The position numbers and the translations under genes were made by a program. The notes beneath the pieces were generated by a model, which was given only the letters and a program-made list of their open reading frames with translations, had not been told where the DNA came from and searched no databases. Below, piece by piece: positions 12,795-24,517 of a stretch of DNA of 64,000 bases; position 1 is the first letter of the stretch; every line of letters starts with the position of its first letter. The stretch spans positions 10,445,113-10,509,112 of the forward strand of contig OY288261.1 of the NCBI GenBank assembly GCA_958450325.1, in the 5' to 3' direction. Origin of the DNA: Agrostemma githago (taxonomy: Eukaryota > Streptophyta > Magnoliopsida > Caryophyllales > Caryophyllaceae).

Positions 12795-13108
12795 CACCTA
12801 CCGACAGTCAGTCGGTAATTTTGAATATCGGTCGGTAAGAGTTACTAACTAGAATTTTTAAAAAAATTAAAAACCCGTCGGTCGGTATTTAAGAAAATCG
12901 GTCGGCAAATATATAATTCAGTCGGTAAAGTTACTCAGGCGGTCGGTATTTTTATAAATCACCGACTGATTTTCTATTTTAACGACGGCATGTATTCGGT
13001 CGGTAAAATGCCGACTACTATCCCATTACCGACGGATTTGCGGTCGGCAACGTATTTTAGCGACAGTTTTTTTTTCGGTCGGCAATTATCGGTCGGTAAT
13101 GCGCGTAT
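12795..13108 (+). repeat. CACTA subterminal repeats, right
   Basis: About a dozen copies of GGTCGGTAA, GGTCGGCAA and variants occur in both orientations, mirroring the left end. Confidence 0.9.
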
Positions 13109-13119
13109 TTCTTGTAGTG

Positions 13120-13888
13120 ATAAGAGCCGACCAAGAGGCCTTGAATGCTCGACTGTCGTTGAAGAGCAAGACTTCAATTATGGGTCGGTAAATACTGGGC
13201 CGTTTGCCAAACTGATCAGCACGGTGCGTGAGCTCGAACAACAGTTCCATGCCTCCCAAGAGAACGACATTCGTGCTGAAAACTCCCGAGACTATGCACC
13301 CATCAGTGAGAAATTACCAACAGATCTCAATCTAGAAGGCTTGCCCATTTTCGAAGGGACGGGGGATCCATTACTACACCTCCGAGCTTTCAAGGCATTC
13401 ATGGCAATCAAGGGGGTCAAAGCCGACATGTTCATCAATCTGTTCGGCAGACATCTCTCGGAAAATATCCAAAAGCCTGGTTCTATAGGCTTAATACAAA
13501 AAGATTCCCCACTTGGGAAGATGTGGCTACCGAGTTCGATAAAAACTATTCTGATAACACTGAACTTCAGACTACCATGCTGACTTTAGAAGTCATGGCC
13601 CAAGATCCAACAGAGGGTTTCACCAAATACCTTCAACGTTGGCAGGCCGAGAGTGTTAAGCTGGTAGACAAGCCCAGCGAGAAGACACTAGTGGAAGCGT
13701 TCGTCAACAACCTCCTACCCTCCTACCGCGTCCATCTTAGGTATGCCGACATTTCAAACTTTGCAGTGCTTACCGAAATGGGCACTAGGATTGAAGACGA
13801 TCTTCGACGTGATGAAGATCTGGGTGAAGCTTCTACCAAAGGCTATACTGGACATCCACTTGAGTCCTTAGAAGCCGAAGACTACTGA
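13120..13888 (+). pseudogene. gag: gag, 3' fragment (element A), frameshifted
   Basis: The gag sequence resumes after the CACTA element. Successive frames match element C's gag: a RADQEALNARL segment, then LISTVRELEQQF and LPTDLNLEGLPIFEGTGDPL, then NYSDNTELQTTMLTLEVMAQ and GFTKYLQRWQAESVKLVDKP through to a stop at 13888. At least two frameshifts separate these blocks (about 13155-13190 and about 13500). The zinc-knuckle region seen in element C is missing and the frame ends after EAEDY. The gene is dead. Confidence 0.85.
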
Positions 13889-16650
13889 CAACCTTATCCC
13901 AGAGTCAGAATTTGATTTAAGTCCGAGTCCGAGTCCAAGTCTAGGACGTTCTATTTCTTTCAATTTCGATGTCAGAGTCAGAGTCAACTGTATTCTGTCC
14001 TCTTTTTTTCAATCCAATAAAATCAGCTTTTTCAATTTCTCATATATACCTCCCTTATGTGTTTCCGAGAACATGATGAACACCATCATACATTGTGAGC
14101 ACATGCACGTGACTATTATAGGCACATCTATAATGACTGCAGGGAACTGAGACCCGTGTTTTCCCTTACCTGTTCCATGTCTGGCATAGACAGCCACATA
14201 ACTACCCTTAACAGGAGCGGTATCGAATCCTATGACAAATCTAGGTAGTCTTCTAGTTTGGGTTCAAGACGGAAGGCAAGCCCATTTCCCACAATAAACA
14301 CCCCTCCAATAAGACTAACCGATCCCTACCTTAGGCGTTTAGTCTGACCAGAAGCAAAAAAGAAGCACCGTGACTCTATAAGCTTGATGCCAAAAATACC
14401 CAACTCGGGACGATGCTCCCACTAAGCCTGCTCGGAATTATGATGACAATACCGAGATCCAAGTCACCATGCTTACCGTAGAGTACTCCATCGCGAGTTG
14501 CACTCACATGAATACCAATTAGGCTTACACCTTACAATGGTTTAGCTCCACAAGCCTAATCCAATCGATGGGCCACCCCCATATCTACCCACAACACCAT
14601 CGGGGGTAGCCGTGAAAAAAAAAATATGGACAAAAAAAAATCAAAAGTCCAAGGAAAAAGCAAAAGGCCAACACAAAAAAGCAGGCCATCATCGAAAAAG
14701 AGGCACCCATGATCGAGGTCAAACAGTCAACTCGAATGAAGAATCCCATGACCGGGGCTAAGAGGTCAACCAACAAAAAATCAAAAGAACCCATGACCGT
14801 GGTCAATGGTCAACCCAAGAGAAAGTCCCTTGACCGGGGTACGGTCAACTCAAAAATTATCAATACCTATACCATCAAATAGGGGAGAAACAACCAAGCT
14901 GGTCAGCTAACACCACACTTAGCCTTCCCACATTACAACCCTCAAGACCTTCCCGAGACCTAGGCTAAGAGACAGCCCGGAATTTTGAAGATTCAAGCTC
15001 CATAGGATACACCCTAACCATTAGGGCCAGACATGGAAATCAGATCCCGCATTGTCAACCTACCGCGATTGAAGTTCGAGTCATTTTTACTCGACTTCCC
15101 TCTTTCCTACCACATTGCAATACCTTACCCTCGAAGCCTTAGCTCCACAAAATCGAGCTCCAGATTTCGAATCATCAAAGCGACTTACGACCTAGCTCCA
15201 CATTTCCAAAAACATCCAAACCAATTATGCCCCAAACACGGGAACTCAACCTACGGTCGGCATAGAACATGCCCAAATAGTTCACACCACCTTTGGGGGC
15301 TACCCCGGAGAATGCTCACAGTCACAGGATCAACATCCTAACCATTCTCGCCCTTTGATCAAGACATCACTGGGAATGCACCTAGCCTACACCATCGCTA
15401 TGGCTAGTTACACACAAAGTCCTATTAGACTAGGCATCATAGTATATCTTCCGACACTGAACTATGGCATGGTTTGATTTCACTACACGTGAATACGTAG
15501 GCAGCCTTTCAACAGAGGCACAACCACCCACATTGACAAAGAATTCAAAAGGCGCCATCATTCCGGTCACGACACCATCATGTTCTCAATAGCTAGCTTG
15601 GTCGTCCTGGGGGCTTCTCTTAGGCAGAACACCTTCATCCACTCACAAAATCCAGATAAATTCAAAAAAAAAAAATCTAGCCTCCTTTCTATAGTGTGTC
15701 CTAGTACTCGGCTCAGTCGAAGAAGAGAATCTGTTAGGACTCGAAGCAATACCCACTTCGGGAATGTACCCTATAATCAAAAATCCAGAAGAGCACTAGA
15801 CTAAAACAGTCTCATTCTCCCCATAGCACATCTTTCCCATTCTGAGGATTCAACCATATTTTCACTCGCCTAGGCTACGGAATAGCGCAACTTAAGAGTC
15901 TTGTTAGGTGGCCCACCCCCTACCGAGTCACGGTCCAATCCCTCGAGAGTTCAGTCGTGTCTGTCAACTCGTCCGGTCACGTCCAGAGTCGAGTCTGTCA
16001 GTATACCTCTCTCTTCAAATTCTCATTTTAAAATTTGCAAAACTTAGCCATTTGAGAAAATCCTTTTCGACAAGGTCAAATTTCGGTCTATTTAAATTGC
16101 AAATCTCATTTTCTACCCATTTCAGTTTTGAAAACCTATTTCCTAGCATGTGAGTTGCTTTCAGGACTTCGATTTCAAAACTAAGCAAAAATCATTCCCC
16201 AGCGCGAGTCATACGTGTTTTACCTACGTGTTGCATGCAAAGTTTTGTGTAACTTATACAGGTACGACCCAAGACCGTGCAGCTCACATATCTCCCCAGC
16301 AGAAAGCCCAAGGCAGCATCTTCTCTCGAATCAACACGGGATGGGCCCATATACAGGCGAACCCGAGACTTATACGACAAGTCCAATTCCCCAGCAGATA
16401 GCCCGAGGCGGCATTTTCTCCGGAATAGCACGGGATGGGCCCACATATAGGCGCATCCAGGACTTACGCGACAAGTCCAAATTCCCCACAGAGGTATTAT
16501 CATCAGCTCAGGTATGATTTCTATCTTATGGCTGGCGAGCCCTTCACGCGAGTCTAATGGACTATAAACGACCCGAGCAGAAGTCTGCCAGGTCTTAATC
16601 CTCGATTGGCCTAGTAGCTACTCTGACTTTCGCCTTGTCCAAGCCTCAGT
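13889..16650 (+). other. Element A 3' non-coding region
   Basis: There is no plausible coding frame. It begins with GAGTCC/GAGTCA repeats resembling the Ser/Glu-repeat linker of element C's pol at 36230-36295, which suggests that pol was deleted out of this copy. Most of the rest matches, inverted, the region 56960-59230 of element B, including the conserved block at about 14040-14230. The shared block just before the PPT (about 16530-16664) also matches element C at 22150-22290. Confidence 0.7.
16296..16490 (+). repeat. Tandem duplication of about 100 bases
   Basis: Two diverged tandem copies of a unit contain CCCCAGCAGA, CACGGGATGGGCCCA and CGACAAGTCC. Element B has a single related unit at about 57120-57200. 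Confidence 0.75.
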
Positions 16651-16664
16651 CAGAGTGGGGGCTC
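16651..16664 (+). other. Polypurine tract, element A
   Basis: CAGAGTGGGGGCTC directly precedes the LTR start TGTAGACACCC at 16665. The same tract precedes the 3' LTRs of B (inverted, 56945-56958) and C (inverted, 22150-22163). Confidence 0.8.
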
Positions 16665-17050
16665 TGTAGACACCCGCATTTTGACTGACAGGTGTCTATG
16701 GTAGTTTCCAAAAAACACCCGATGATGATCGGACGTCAACATGACTTAATACGCTCGAATACGGACTCAGAATCAATAGTATCCGACGTGGGCATTTAGC
16801 GGAGTGCAAATCTCTCAAAACCGACCTCAAGTTCAGGCCCAGTGGGTCGTTCCGAGTAAAATAAGACTAATTTGGGCCAAAACCGACACCAAAAAATAAA
16901 ACCGTCTTTTGGCGACCGGGTCAAAACCCGGTCAAAGACGAATCCGTCCATAAGACCAGCCAGGTGGGCTTCTAGAAGCTAGCCTCAACTACCAAATCAC
17001 ACTCAAAATTGTCAACAAATCTTTCCTAAAAACACTCCCTCCATTTTTAG

Positions 17051-17162
17051 CCACTCGATCGAGTGGTTCACATCCACTCGGTCGAGTAAGGCCATGAACC
17101 GGTCGAACCGGACTCGAACCGGGCACTCGATCGAGTGCACACGCTCCACTCGATCGAGTGGC
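17051..17162 (+). repeat. Upstream palindrome cluster of the A-type LTR promoter
   Basis: Four CTCG-N2-CGAG sites (mostly CACTCGATCGAGTG, one with GGT at the centre) lie within 112 bases and end 22 bases before the TATA box. Spacing between them is irregular. The equivalent clusters in element C are 21655-21764 and 42544-42631. Confidence 0.9.
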
Positions 17163-17183
17163 CCTAAACCGGGGCATTTCTCC

Positions 17184-17190
17184 TATAAAT
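17184..17190 (+). promoter_or_regulatory. TATA box of the A LTR
   Basis: TATAAAT in the context CTCCTATAAATACCCC, with the palindrome cluster immediately upstream. The corresponding box is conserved in C (minus strand, 42515-42521 and 21624-21630). Confidence 0.75.
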
Positions 17191-17566
17191 ACCCCATCAC
17201 CCTAAGCCATTTGACAATTTTTCACAACACTAAAAAAACGCTAAGCAACCTTGGCAATCCTAGACTTAGCACACATCAAGCAATTCAAACCAACATCTTC
17301 TTCAACCTTCAAACATTCATCACCCTTGAGTTCTAGGCACTCATACACATACACACACACAAATACATTCAAAATCCCGAGATCAAAACTCGTCAAAGAC
17401 ACACACCATAACTCACCCTACATTTCTCGACACTCCCGCGCACACGCCGCCACTACGAGTCCGTTTCCGAGATTAAGCATGTAGGTTGAGGGTGTCATTA
17501 AATCCCATCATCTCTTTCTCCTTTCTCTTTTCTTTTTCGATTATATACATATATGTATTACTACTA

Positions 17567-17567
17567 A

Positions 17568-17648
<81 letters not shown>
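17567..17648 (+). repeat. (TTA)n microsatellite in LTR 2
   Basis: An uninterrupted TTA array, longer than the one at the same place in LTR 1. Confidence 0.95.
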
Positions 17649-17650
<2 letters not shown>

Positions 17651-17766
17651 TAACACTAATACTAACATTTTATTTCGACACTAACTTTTAATTTTGTGCA
17701 AACTAACTTTTTAATTTATTTTCGTATACTAACATTTTATTTATGTACTCTAACCACTAAATACAT

Positions 17767-18290
<524 letters not shown>

Positions 18291-18749
18291 CAATAATAAA
18301 ACATCGGATCGGACACGTTTGACTATGAACACCGCTCCAAGTCCGTTTAATCCCTTTACGAGTCATGACAGAGGTGGCACCCTTTCGAGGAGCGCCGCCC
18401 CAATGTACTCAAGGGCGTAACGAGATCGTGGTCGTTCATGGTTGAACGTGTACGACTCCATTTCTAAGATTAACGCGGAGCCCGTTGATGCGAAAATCGA
18501 CATCACATAATCCGTAAGGATTAGTATCGATGTCATGACGCGGAGGGAGACACGTTCGTCGTTAATCAAATTTTTCAATCTCATAACATCATTTTTATAA
18601 AAAACCGATAACGGTATTATAATCGTATAAGTACACGATTAAAACACCGGAAGCCGAGTCAAATTTAAATCATGCAATATTTTTATTTAACTCGGCCAAC
18701 TATCGATTTTTAACATAAAAAACGAAACGAGCCATGCCTCGTACAGGGG

Positions 18750-18860
18750 CCACTCGACCGAGTGCCATGGGCCACTCGATCGAGTAGCATCCCAAAAACC
18801 GAGCAGTAGCTAACTTAAAGGCTCACTCGACCGAGTCCGTGCCATGACTCGATCGAGTGG
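18750..18860 (+). repeat. Downstream palindrome cluster, LTR 2
   Basis: Four sites (CACTCGACCGAGTG, CACTCGATCGAGTA, CACTCGACCGAGTC, GACTCGATCGAGTG) lie about 1.6 kb after the TATA box, matching LTR 1 at 2264-2372. Confidence 0.9.
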
Positions 18861-20498
18861 GCCCTGTAGCCTGGAAAACCGAGCGCTTTGATCATCATTT
18901 GAGCCTCGTCATTTTTTTTACGACTTAGTCGTAGCATGCAAAGTCAATCACGTAACCCACCTTTTCAACCTCATGCATATCATTACACATAAACAACTTT
19001 GATCGACGGTCTCTCACTATTAATCTCGTGTCGATGACTCCTTAGTCGTACTCGACACATGATTAATCTAGACTCCAATTTCCCGATATGATAAGTTGGG
19101 ACAAGGCATCGAGATTCGGGATCGGGCTAGCACCACGCCTAGGTCCTATATCTCCGTCCTTTGATTAATGCACAATATAATGTGTACTTAATCGAAGTTC
19201 GTCCATTTATTCAATTTACGGTCTAGCCTATATTTACTATTTACGGGTCCATTTATAGTTAATATTTACCGTCTTCTAATTCGATTATTTTATTATCGCT
19301 CGTTGTATTGTGAATTCCGGGTTGTATTCCGCCCGTGTAATTTGTAATTTATTTACGAGTTTTCTATTTTCGATGTTTGCCATTTATTGCCTTAAATGAA
19401 CATCGCATGCTAATTCACTTCGACGTGAATCAAGATGCATTAAAATAAGACGTAGCTCACATTTAATTCACATGCTTAGCTAAAAACGCTGGTTGCATAT
19501 CATTTCATCGGATTACTAACGCGCATATTAGAAAGTCAAACGATGTCTTAGTAGAGGCCGCTAAGTGCGGGCGGAGTTGGGTGTCCTTAGTAGGCTTCCC
19601 AACACGTACCCTCACCCCTTACTCAGAACCTTGATTTCCGGATGCCCGAAACCGTTGGCGCACGAGAGTCATTCTTTACACGATTACCGGTGTAGATGGT
19701 ATCGGTACCGTAATGCAGGACGAGCCCCATAAACTCTGAAATTGAAGTGGAGCGTACTTTGTGTATGGCCCATAACGACATAGAGTGGGCTCGAACGGGT
19801 CCGAACTCCCACAAAGTTCGGTGGCCGACTCCATTTCGACTTAAATTTCAATTCGATCCATTCTCATATGGAGATGCATTCGCCTACCCAAACCCGCGCG
19901 TGGCCGCGTCGAGGTGGACCTGCGTCATGTCCATAGCATGCGAGGTTCATTTATAAAGCGATAAGCATCAGAATAAACAAAACTCGTAAATAAATACGTA
20001 CAAAATACACGGGCGGAAATACAACCCGGCCAATACAAAAATTACAAACAATAATAAAATGGAATAAATAGAATATACAAAACGATGAATAGTAGCTAGA
20101 AACGGACCCGTATACAATAAATTCAAACTAGACCGTAAGTTAGGTAGATGGACGAACTTCGATTGAATACACATTATATTGTGTATTAAACGGAGGACGA
20201 AGATATGGAACCTAGGCGTGTTGCTAGCCCGATTCCAAATCTCGATGCCTTGTCCCGACTTATCACATCGAAAAATGGCGTCTTGGTTAGCCATATATCG
20301 GACACGACTAAAGAGTCGTCAATATAGGACTAATCGTGAAAGACTACGATCAAAGTCGTTAAAGTGTAGTGATATGCATGAGTTTTGAAAAGAGAAAATC
20401 ACGTGATTGACTTTACACGTGACGACCAAAGTCGCAAAAAAAGACGAGACTCGAATGATGCATTAAAGCTCTCGGTTTTCTCGGGCTACAGGACCCAC

Positions 20499-20721
20499 TC
20501 GGTCGAGTCATGGCATGGACTCGGTCGAGTGTGCCTTTAAGGTGGCTACTGCCCGGATTTCGTGACGTCACTCGACCAAGTTATGAGGGAACACGATCGA
20601 GTGCACGGCCACTCGATCGAGTAATTGCGAGACTCGACCGAGTGGTTGTCAAAATAGCATTCTGCCTCGCTTTTTAGGGTGCTACTCAATCGAGTAGCCT
20701 ATAGCACTCAGTCGAGTGCCC
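20499..20721 (-). repeat. Downstream palindrome cluster, C 3' LTR
   Basis: About eight CTCG-N2-CGAG sites, some decayed (for example ACTCAATCGAGT and CACTCAGTCGAGTG). The counterpart in the 5' LTR is 41385-41610, where more of the sites are perfect. Confidence 0.85.
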
Positions 20722-21623
20722 CCTGTACGAGGCATGGCTCATTTCGTTTTTTATTTGTTTAAAGTCGATGGTAGACCGAGTTGAATAAAAATATTGCATT
20801 ATTGAAATTCAACTTGGTTTTCGCTGCCATAATCGTTTACTATACGATTATGAGACCGTCATCGGGATTGTATGAAAATATGTTATTATGGGATTGAAAA
20901 AAATTGATTAGTGACAAAATTGTAGTTCTCCGCGTCACGACATCGATACTAATCCTAACGGATTATGTGATGTCGATTTTCGCATCAACGGATCTCGCAC
21001 TAATCTTAGAAATGGAGTCCTACGCGTTCAACTATGAGCGACCACGATCTCGTTACGCCCTTGAGTACATTGGGGCGGCGCTCCTCGAAAGGGTGCCACC
21101 TCCGTCGTTGCTCGTAAAGGGATTAAACGGACTTTGGATGGTCGTCATAGTCAAACGTGTGAAGATCCGAACTTTAATATTATTATGTATATATACACGG
21201 TATATAAATGTTAGTAACGATAAGAAAAGAACAAGAAATTAAAAATGCGAAAAGTATAAATGTTAGTGTTAGTGTTAGTATACTAATGTAATATAAAATA
21301 CGAAAATGTATATATAAAACTCGAGATAGTAAAGATTGAGACGGGGTTTATGACTCCCTCAACATACATGCTTAGGAAGGCCTCGGCAATGGACTCGTAA
21401 TAGCGACGGGAACGCGGGAGTATCGAGGATGTATGTAAAGTTATGGTGTGTGTGTGTGTGTGTGGATGATTTTGTCGGTTTTTCGAGGGACAATGACTCG
21501 GTTTTTGATGAGGTTGGCTTAGGGTTGTAGTGTAGAGAGGAGTGTAGGACTTAGGGTAGAAATGTAGGGTGTTTATGCATGTGCCGAACTTCAAAACTTA
21601 AAATGAAGTGCACAAGGAGGGGT

Positions 21624-21630
21624 ATTTATA
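21624..21630 (-). promoter_or_regulatory. TATA box of the C 3' LTR
   Basis: TATAAAT read on the minus strand, just downstream of the palindrome cluster 21655-21764. Confidence 0.7.
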
Positions 21631-21654
21631 GAGTATACCCCTCGACCTAGGGTC

Positions 21655-21764
21655 ACTCGATCGAGTGGCCCTAGTGCACTCGGTCGAGTGCCTTAGAAAA
21701 CGGGTCATTTCCGGATTTTTTGGCTCCACTCGATCGAGTGAGGCCAATCCACTCGATCGAGTGG
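21655..21764 (-). repeat. Upstream palindrome cluster, C 3' LTR
   Basis: Four CACTCGATCGAGTG-type sites in about 110 bases. The 5' LTR has three; one unit of about 29 bases between GGCTCCACTCGATCGAGTG and the next site is missing there. Confidence 0.9.
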
Positions 21765-22149
21765 ATAAGGTTGACGAGCCATTTTAGGAAATGGTTAACC
21801 TTTTTGATTTTTTGAATATTGTGTTTGGGCGCCAGTTTCTAGAAGCTCTCTAGGCTGATTTTGAGGACGGATTCGTCTTTGACCGGGTTTTGACCGGGTC
21901 GCCAAAAGACGGTTTTTATTTTTGGTGTCGGTTTTGGCCCAAATTAGTCTTATTTTACTCGAAACGACCCACTGGGCCTGAATTTGAGGTTGGTTTTGAG
22001 AGATTTATACTCCGCTAAAAGTCCACGTCGGATATTATTGATTCTGAGCCCATATTCGAGTATACTAAGTCACGTTTGCGTCCGATCATCATTGGGTGTT
22101 TTGTCGGGAACTTCTATAGACACTAGCAGGCAAAATGCGGGTGTCTACC

Positions 22150-22163
22150 GAGCCCCCACTCTG
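22150..22163 (-). other. Polypurine tract, element C
   Basis: Read on the minus strand, CAGAGTGGGGGCTC directly precedes the 3' LTR, identical to element A at 16651-16664. Confidence 0.8.
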
Positions 22164-22640
22164 ACTGAGGCTTGGACAAGGCGAAAGTCAGAGTAGCTAC
22201 CAGGCCAATCGCAGATTATGACCTGGCAGCCTTCCGGTCGGGTCGTTTATAGTCCAGTAGACTTGCGTGAAGGGCTCGCCAGCCATAAGTAGAGGGTCAT
22301 ACCTGTCTTGATTATGATAGCTCCGTGGGGAGTAAATGAGCTGCGCGGAGACTTGCTTCTGAAGTCTGGGGTGTACCTGTATGGTGATACATAACAACTT
22401 GCATGTAACACATAGGCGAAACACCGACTCACGCTGGGGAAATAAAATATTGATTTTTGAAAAGCAAAAAAAAAATTGAAAGATTTTTTTCATTATTTAT
22501 TTTTTTAAAATTTTTTTTAGGAAAGCTCGGGACGACTTGATTCCTATTCTAGGTTCTGAACTGCAATCAGGCCTGCGCGCGCATAGGGCCCAGGTTTGCT
22601 GAGGAGGCATGGTAGTTAGGGTTCAGTTAGGTTTTCCTAT

Positions 22641-22648
22641 TATAAATA
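22641..22648 (+). promoter_or_regulatory. TATA box of the antisense gene in element C
   Basis: TATAAATA lies about 100 bases before the ATG at 22744 and is followed by a pyrimidine- and CAA-rich leader typical of plant 5' UTRs. It points opposite to the retrotransposon's own transcription. Confidence 0.6.
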
Positions 22649-22743
22649 TAGGAATCCCTGCTTCAACTTACTGCATCCCAAATCACAAACTTCTTCTTCT
22701 CCTCAAAATCTCTTAGACTTTCAAGAAGACTAAAATATCTGTC

Positions 22744-24517
22744 ATGGGTATCGACCATTTGACTGCGATGCTTTTTGCTTGGTCCCAATATTTCCGGGAC
22801 GAGGAAAAGGTTCAACTGACCCAGATGGGAATCGTCAGTCTATTCCTTCTCCAACGTCTGATAATTGGTTCACACTTTTTGGGCGTCTGCTTAACGTTTT
22901 GGGATACTACCCATCATGTTTTCGCGTTCCCGCGACGAAAAATATGCCCTCTACTTGAGGAGATAGCAGCTATAGGTGGTTGGAGCCCTATCGCTCGTCC
23001 TGCTATCCCTCCGTTCTACCCGGATCCAAGAAGGAGGTTGAGGGATTTCTTGGGTCTGTCTCATGCTCTGACAGATCGAATGGTGCGGGGAAATACTGTT
23101 TCCCTTTTCGACCTGGCTGACAAGTTCATGAACAATCAAGATGTGAGGGCTACCCCTACTCACAGGCGTAGGGCTTTCGCCTTTTGCATGCTGCACCGTT
23201 ATGTTTTTGAAGGGATGATGGAGGCTGACTCGTGCTTGGGTCAAATCAGGCTGATTGGTGTGGTTGACCAGATGAAGACTGGTCATAGCCCTGCTTGGCT
23301 AGCCACCGGGGAGATCATCATGGGTCTAGATGCTAGGCGACTCGACCCGGACCGACAGCTGACTGGGAGCGTTCGCCTTCTGCAGGTATACATCTCGCGA
23401 TTTTTTTTTTCGTCGCGCGGATTTTCTGATGTACGTAGGTCACTCGATCGAGTGGACCTGTTACTCGATCGAGTGACGTCTTCGAAGAGCTACTGCCTGT
23501 TTTTAGAGGGCTTACTCGATCGAGTCAACTGGTGTACTCGATCGAGTGGGCTCTAGCAAACCTTGCCATTGCTCACGAATTTTGTGTACACTTTTTCCTA
23601 TTTGGTTGTCTGAACGCCTGTCGATCATAGAGTCCCCTCCGAGTATACTTAATAACCGGAGCAGCCAGATTAGCTCGAGGAGGCGACGGATAAGCTCGAG
23701 TCACCATATAAACCGAGCTTACTGGGATGAGGAGCTGGTGTTTCACGGTGGTCCCTTAATTAGGTGGACCGTCGCGTGGTGGTTCCTCTCCAAACTGACG
23801 GGATTGGCCAAGAGAGACCAAGCCCGCTACTTGGTGATTCTGTCTCTTGACTGGACAGTTCACATTTACTCGGACCGCCTCCTGAGGCAGTTCGGTTCGT
23901 CTCAGCGCATTCCTGAGACTAAGGCTATCATTAGCGTCTCGCTCCAATTGACGGACGCTATGTGCGACACATGGTTGCAGAGGTGGTTCACCCGTCCCAT
24001 GTGGACCATACCCAGCCCTTGCCAATCCGCTTGGGTTTCACGTGCTTACCAGAAATGGACTTCCGAGGAGTCCGAGGAGGCTCGTAAAGCTTTGAAGGTT
24101 GATGAGGCCTTCGAACTGGTTCGCCGAGAGACGGCGAAGGACAACAGGGGTTTCTTCGACGAGGGAGACACTCCTGCTACTTTAGTCCGATTAGAATCGG
24201 GTCTTAAGTCACATACTAAGACTCGATCCAGGGATGCTGGTGCTAGCAGCACGCGGGGGCAGTCAAGCCCCCAGACTGACTTGGAGAGACGACTTGGGCC
24301 AAGATTGGCGGTTAGAGACCGACTAGGCCCACGTGACCGACTTCTTGAGCCCGTGAGGTCCTGACTCGGGCCTGTCGAAGTAATTGAGGACTCAAGCTCA
24401 AAGAAGCGAGTCCGAGCTAAAGAGGTTCCCTTGGTGATTCGGGAACGCTCCCCTCCACGTCGTCGTTAGTGGACGGCCAAGGAGGCCAAGGACAAAGGGA
24501 AGGGCAAGATGCCCTGA
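22744..24517 (+). pseudogene. Opposite-strand extra gene of the Tat element (aORF), two exons, decayed 3' end
   Basis: It is unrelated to gag-pol. Exon 1 is 22744-23385 (214 codons, ATG in a GTCATGGG context) and ends CTGCAG before GTATAC. Exon 2 resumes in the same phase at about 23600 (IWLSERLSIIESPP) and runs to a TGA at 24362. After that stop, coding-like sequence continues in frame with Lys/Arg-rich, nuclear-signal-like runs through a TAG at 24467 to a TGA at 24515. The motif LTFWDTTHHVFAFPRRKICP (residues about 50-69) resembles the N-terminal part of plant-mobile-domain/DUF7745-type proteins found as extra ORFs in Tat elements; that assignment is from memory and uncertain. The 3' splice site lacks AG (TTTTTCCT before ATTTGG), so splicing may be broken. 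Function is unknown. It lies between integrase and the 3' LTR, where extra antisense ORFs are known in this lineage. Confidence 0.6.
23386..23599 (+). other. Probable phase-0 intron of the antisense gene, with palindrome cluster
   Basis: It starts GT after CTGCAG, ends in a pyrimidine run, and is 214 bases long, which keeps both exons in phase. Translation through it is low quality. It holds four CTCGATCGAG palindromes at 23441-23549, the same motif as in the LTRs. The expected AG at the acceptor is missing. Confidence 0.5.

Larger units (their letters stand above)
5693..13119 (-). mobile_element. Complete CACTA (En/Spm) DNA transposon
   Basis: The ends are 11-base inverted repeats CACTACAAGAA (5693-5703) and TTCTTGTAGTG (13109-13119), flanked by a perfect 3-base duplication ATA (5690-5692 and 13120-13122). 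Three-base duplications and CACTA termini define the superfamily. Both ends carry subterminal GGTCGGTAA-type repeats, the presumed transposase binding sites. Two genes lie on the minus strand: TNP2-type transposase (8218-11882) and a TNPA-like gene (6428-8077). The insertion split gag of element A. The TNP2 frameshifts suggest that this copy cannot make its own full transposase, although the ends look mobilisable. Confidence 0.95.
19934..22149 (-). repeat. Element C 3' LTR (truncated, mutated terminus)
   Basis: It matches the 5' LTR from about 40825 to 43017. About 525 bases of the LTR end are missing at 19934. The terminal TGTAGAC has become GGTAGAC at 22149, so the integrase-recognised end is mutated. 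TATA box at 21624-21630 (minus); upstream palindromes 21655-21764; downstream palindromes 20499-20721. Confidence 0.9.
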
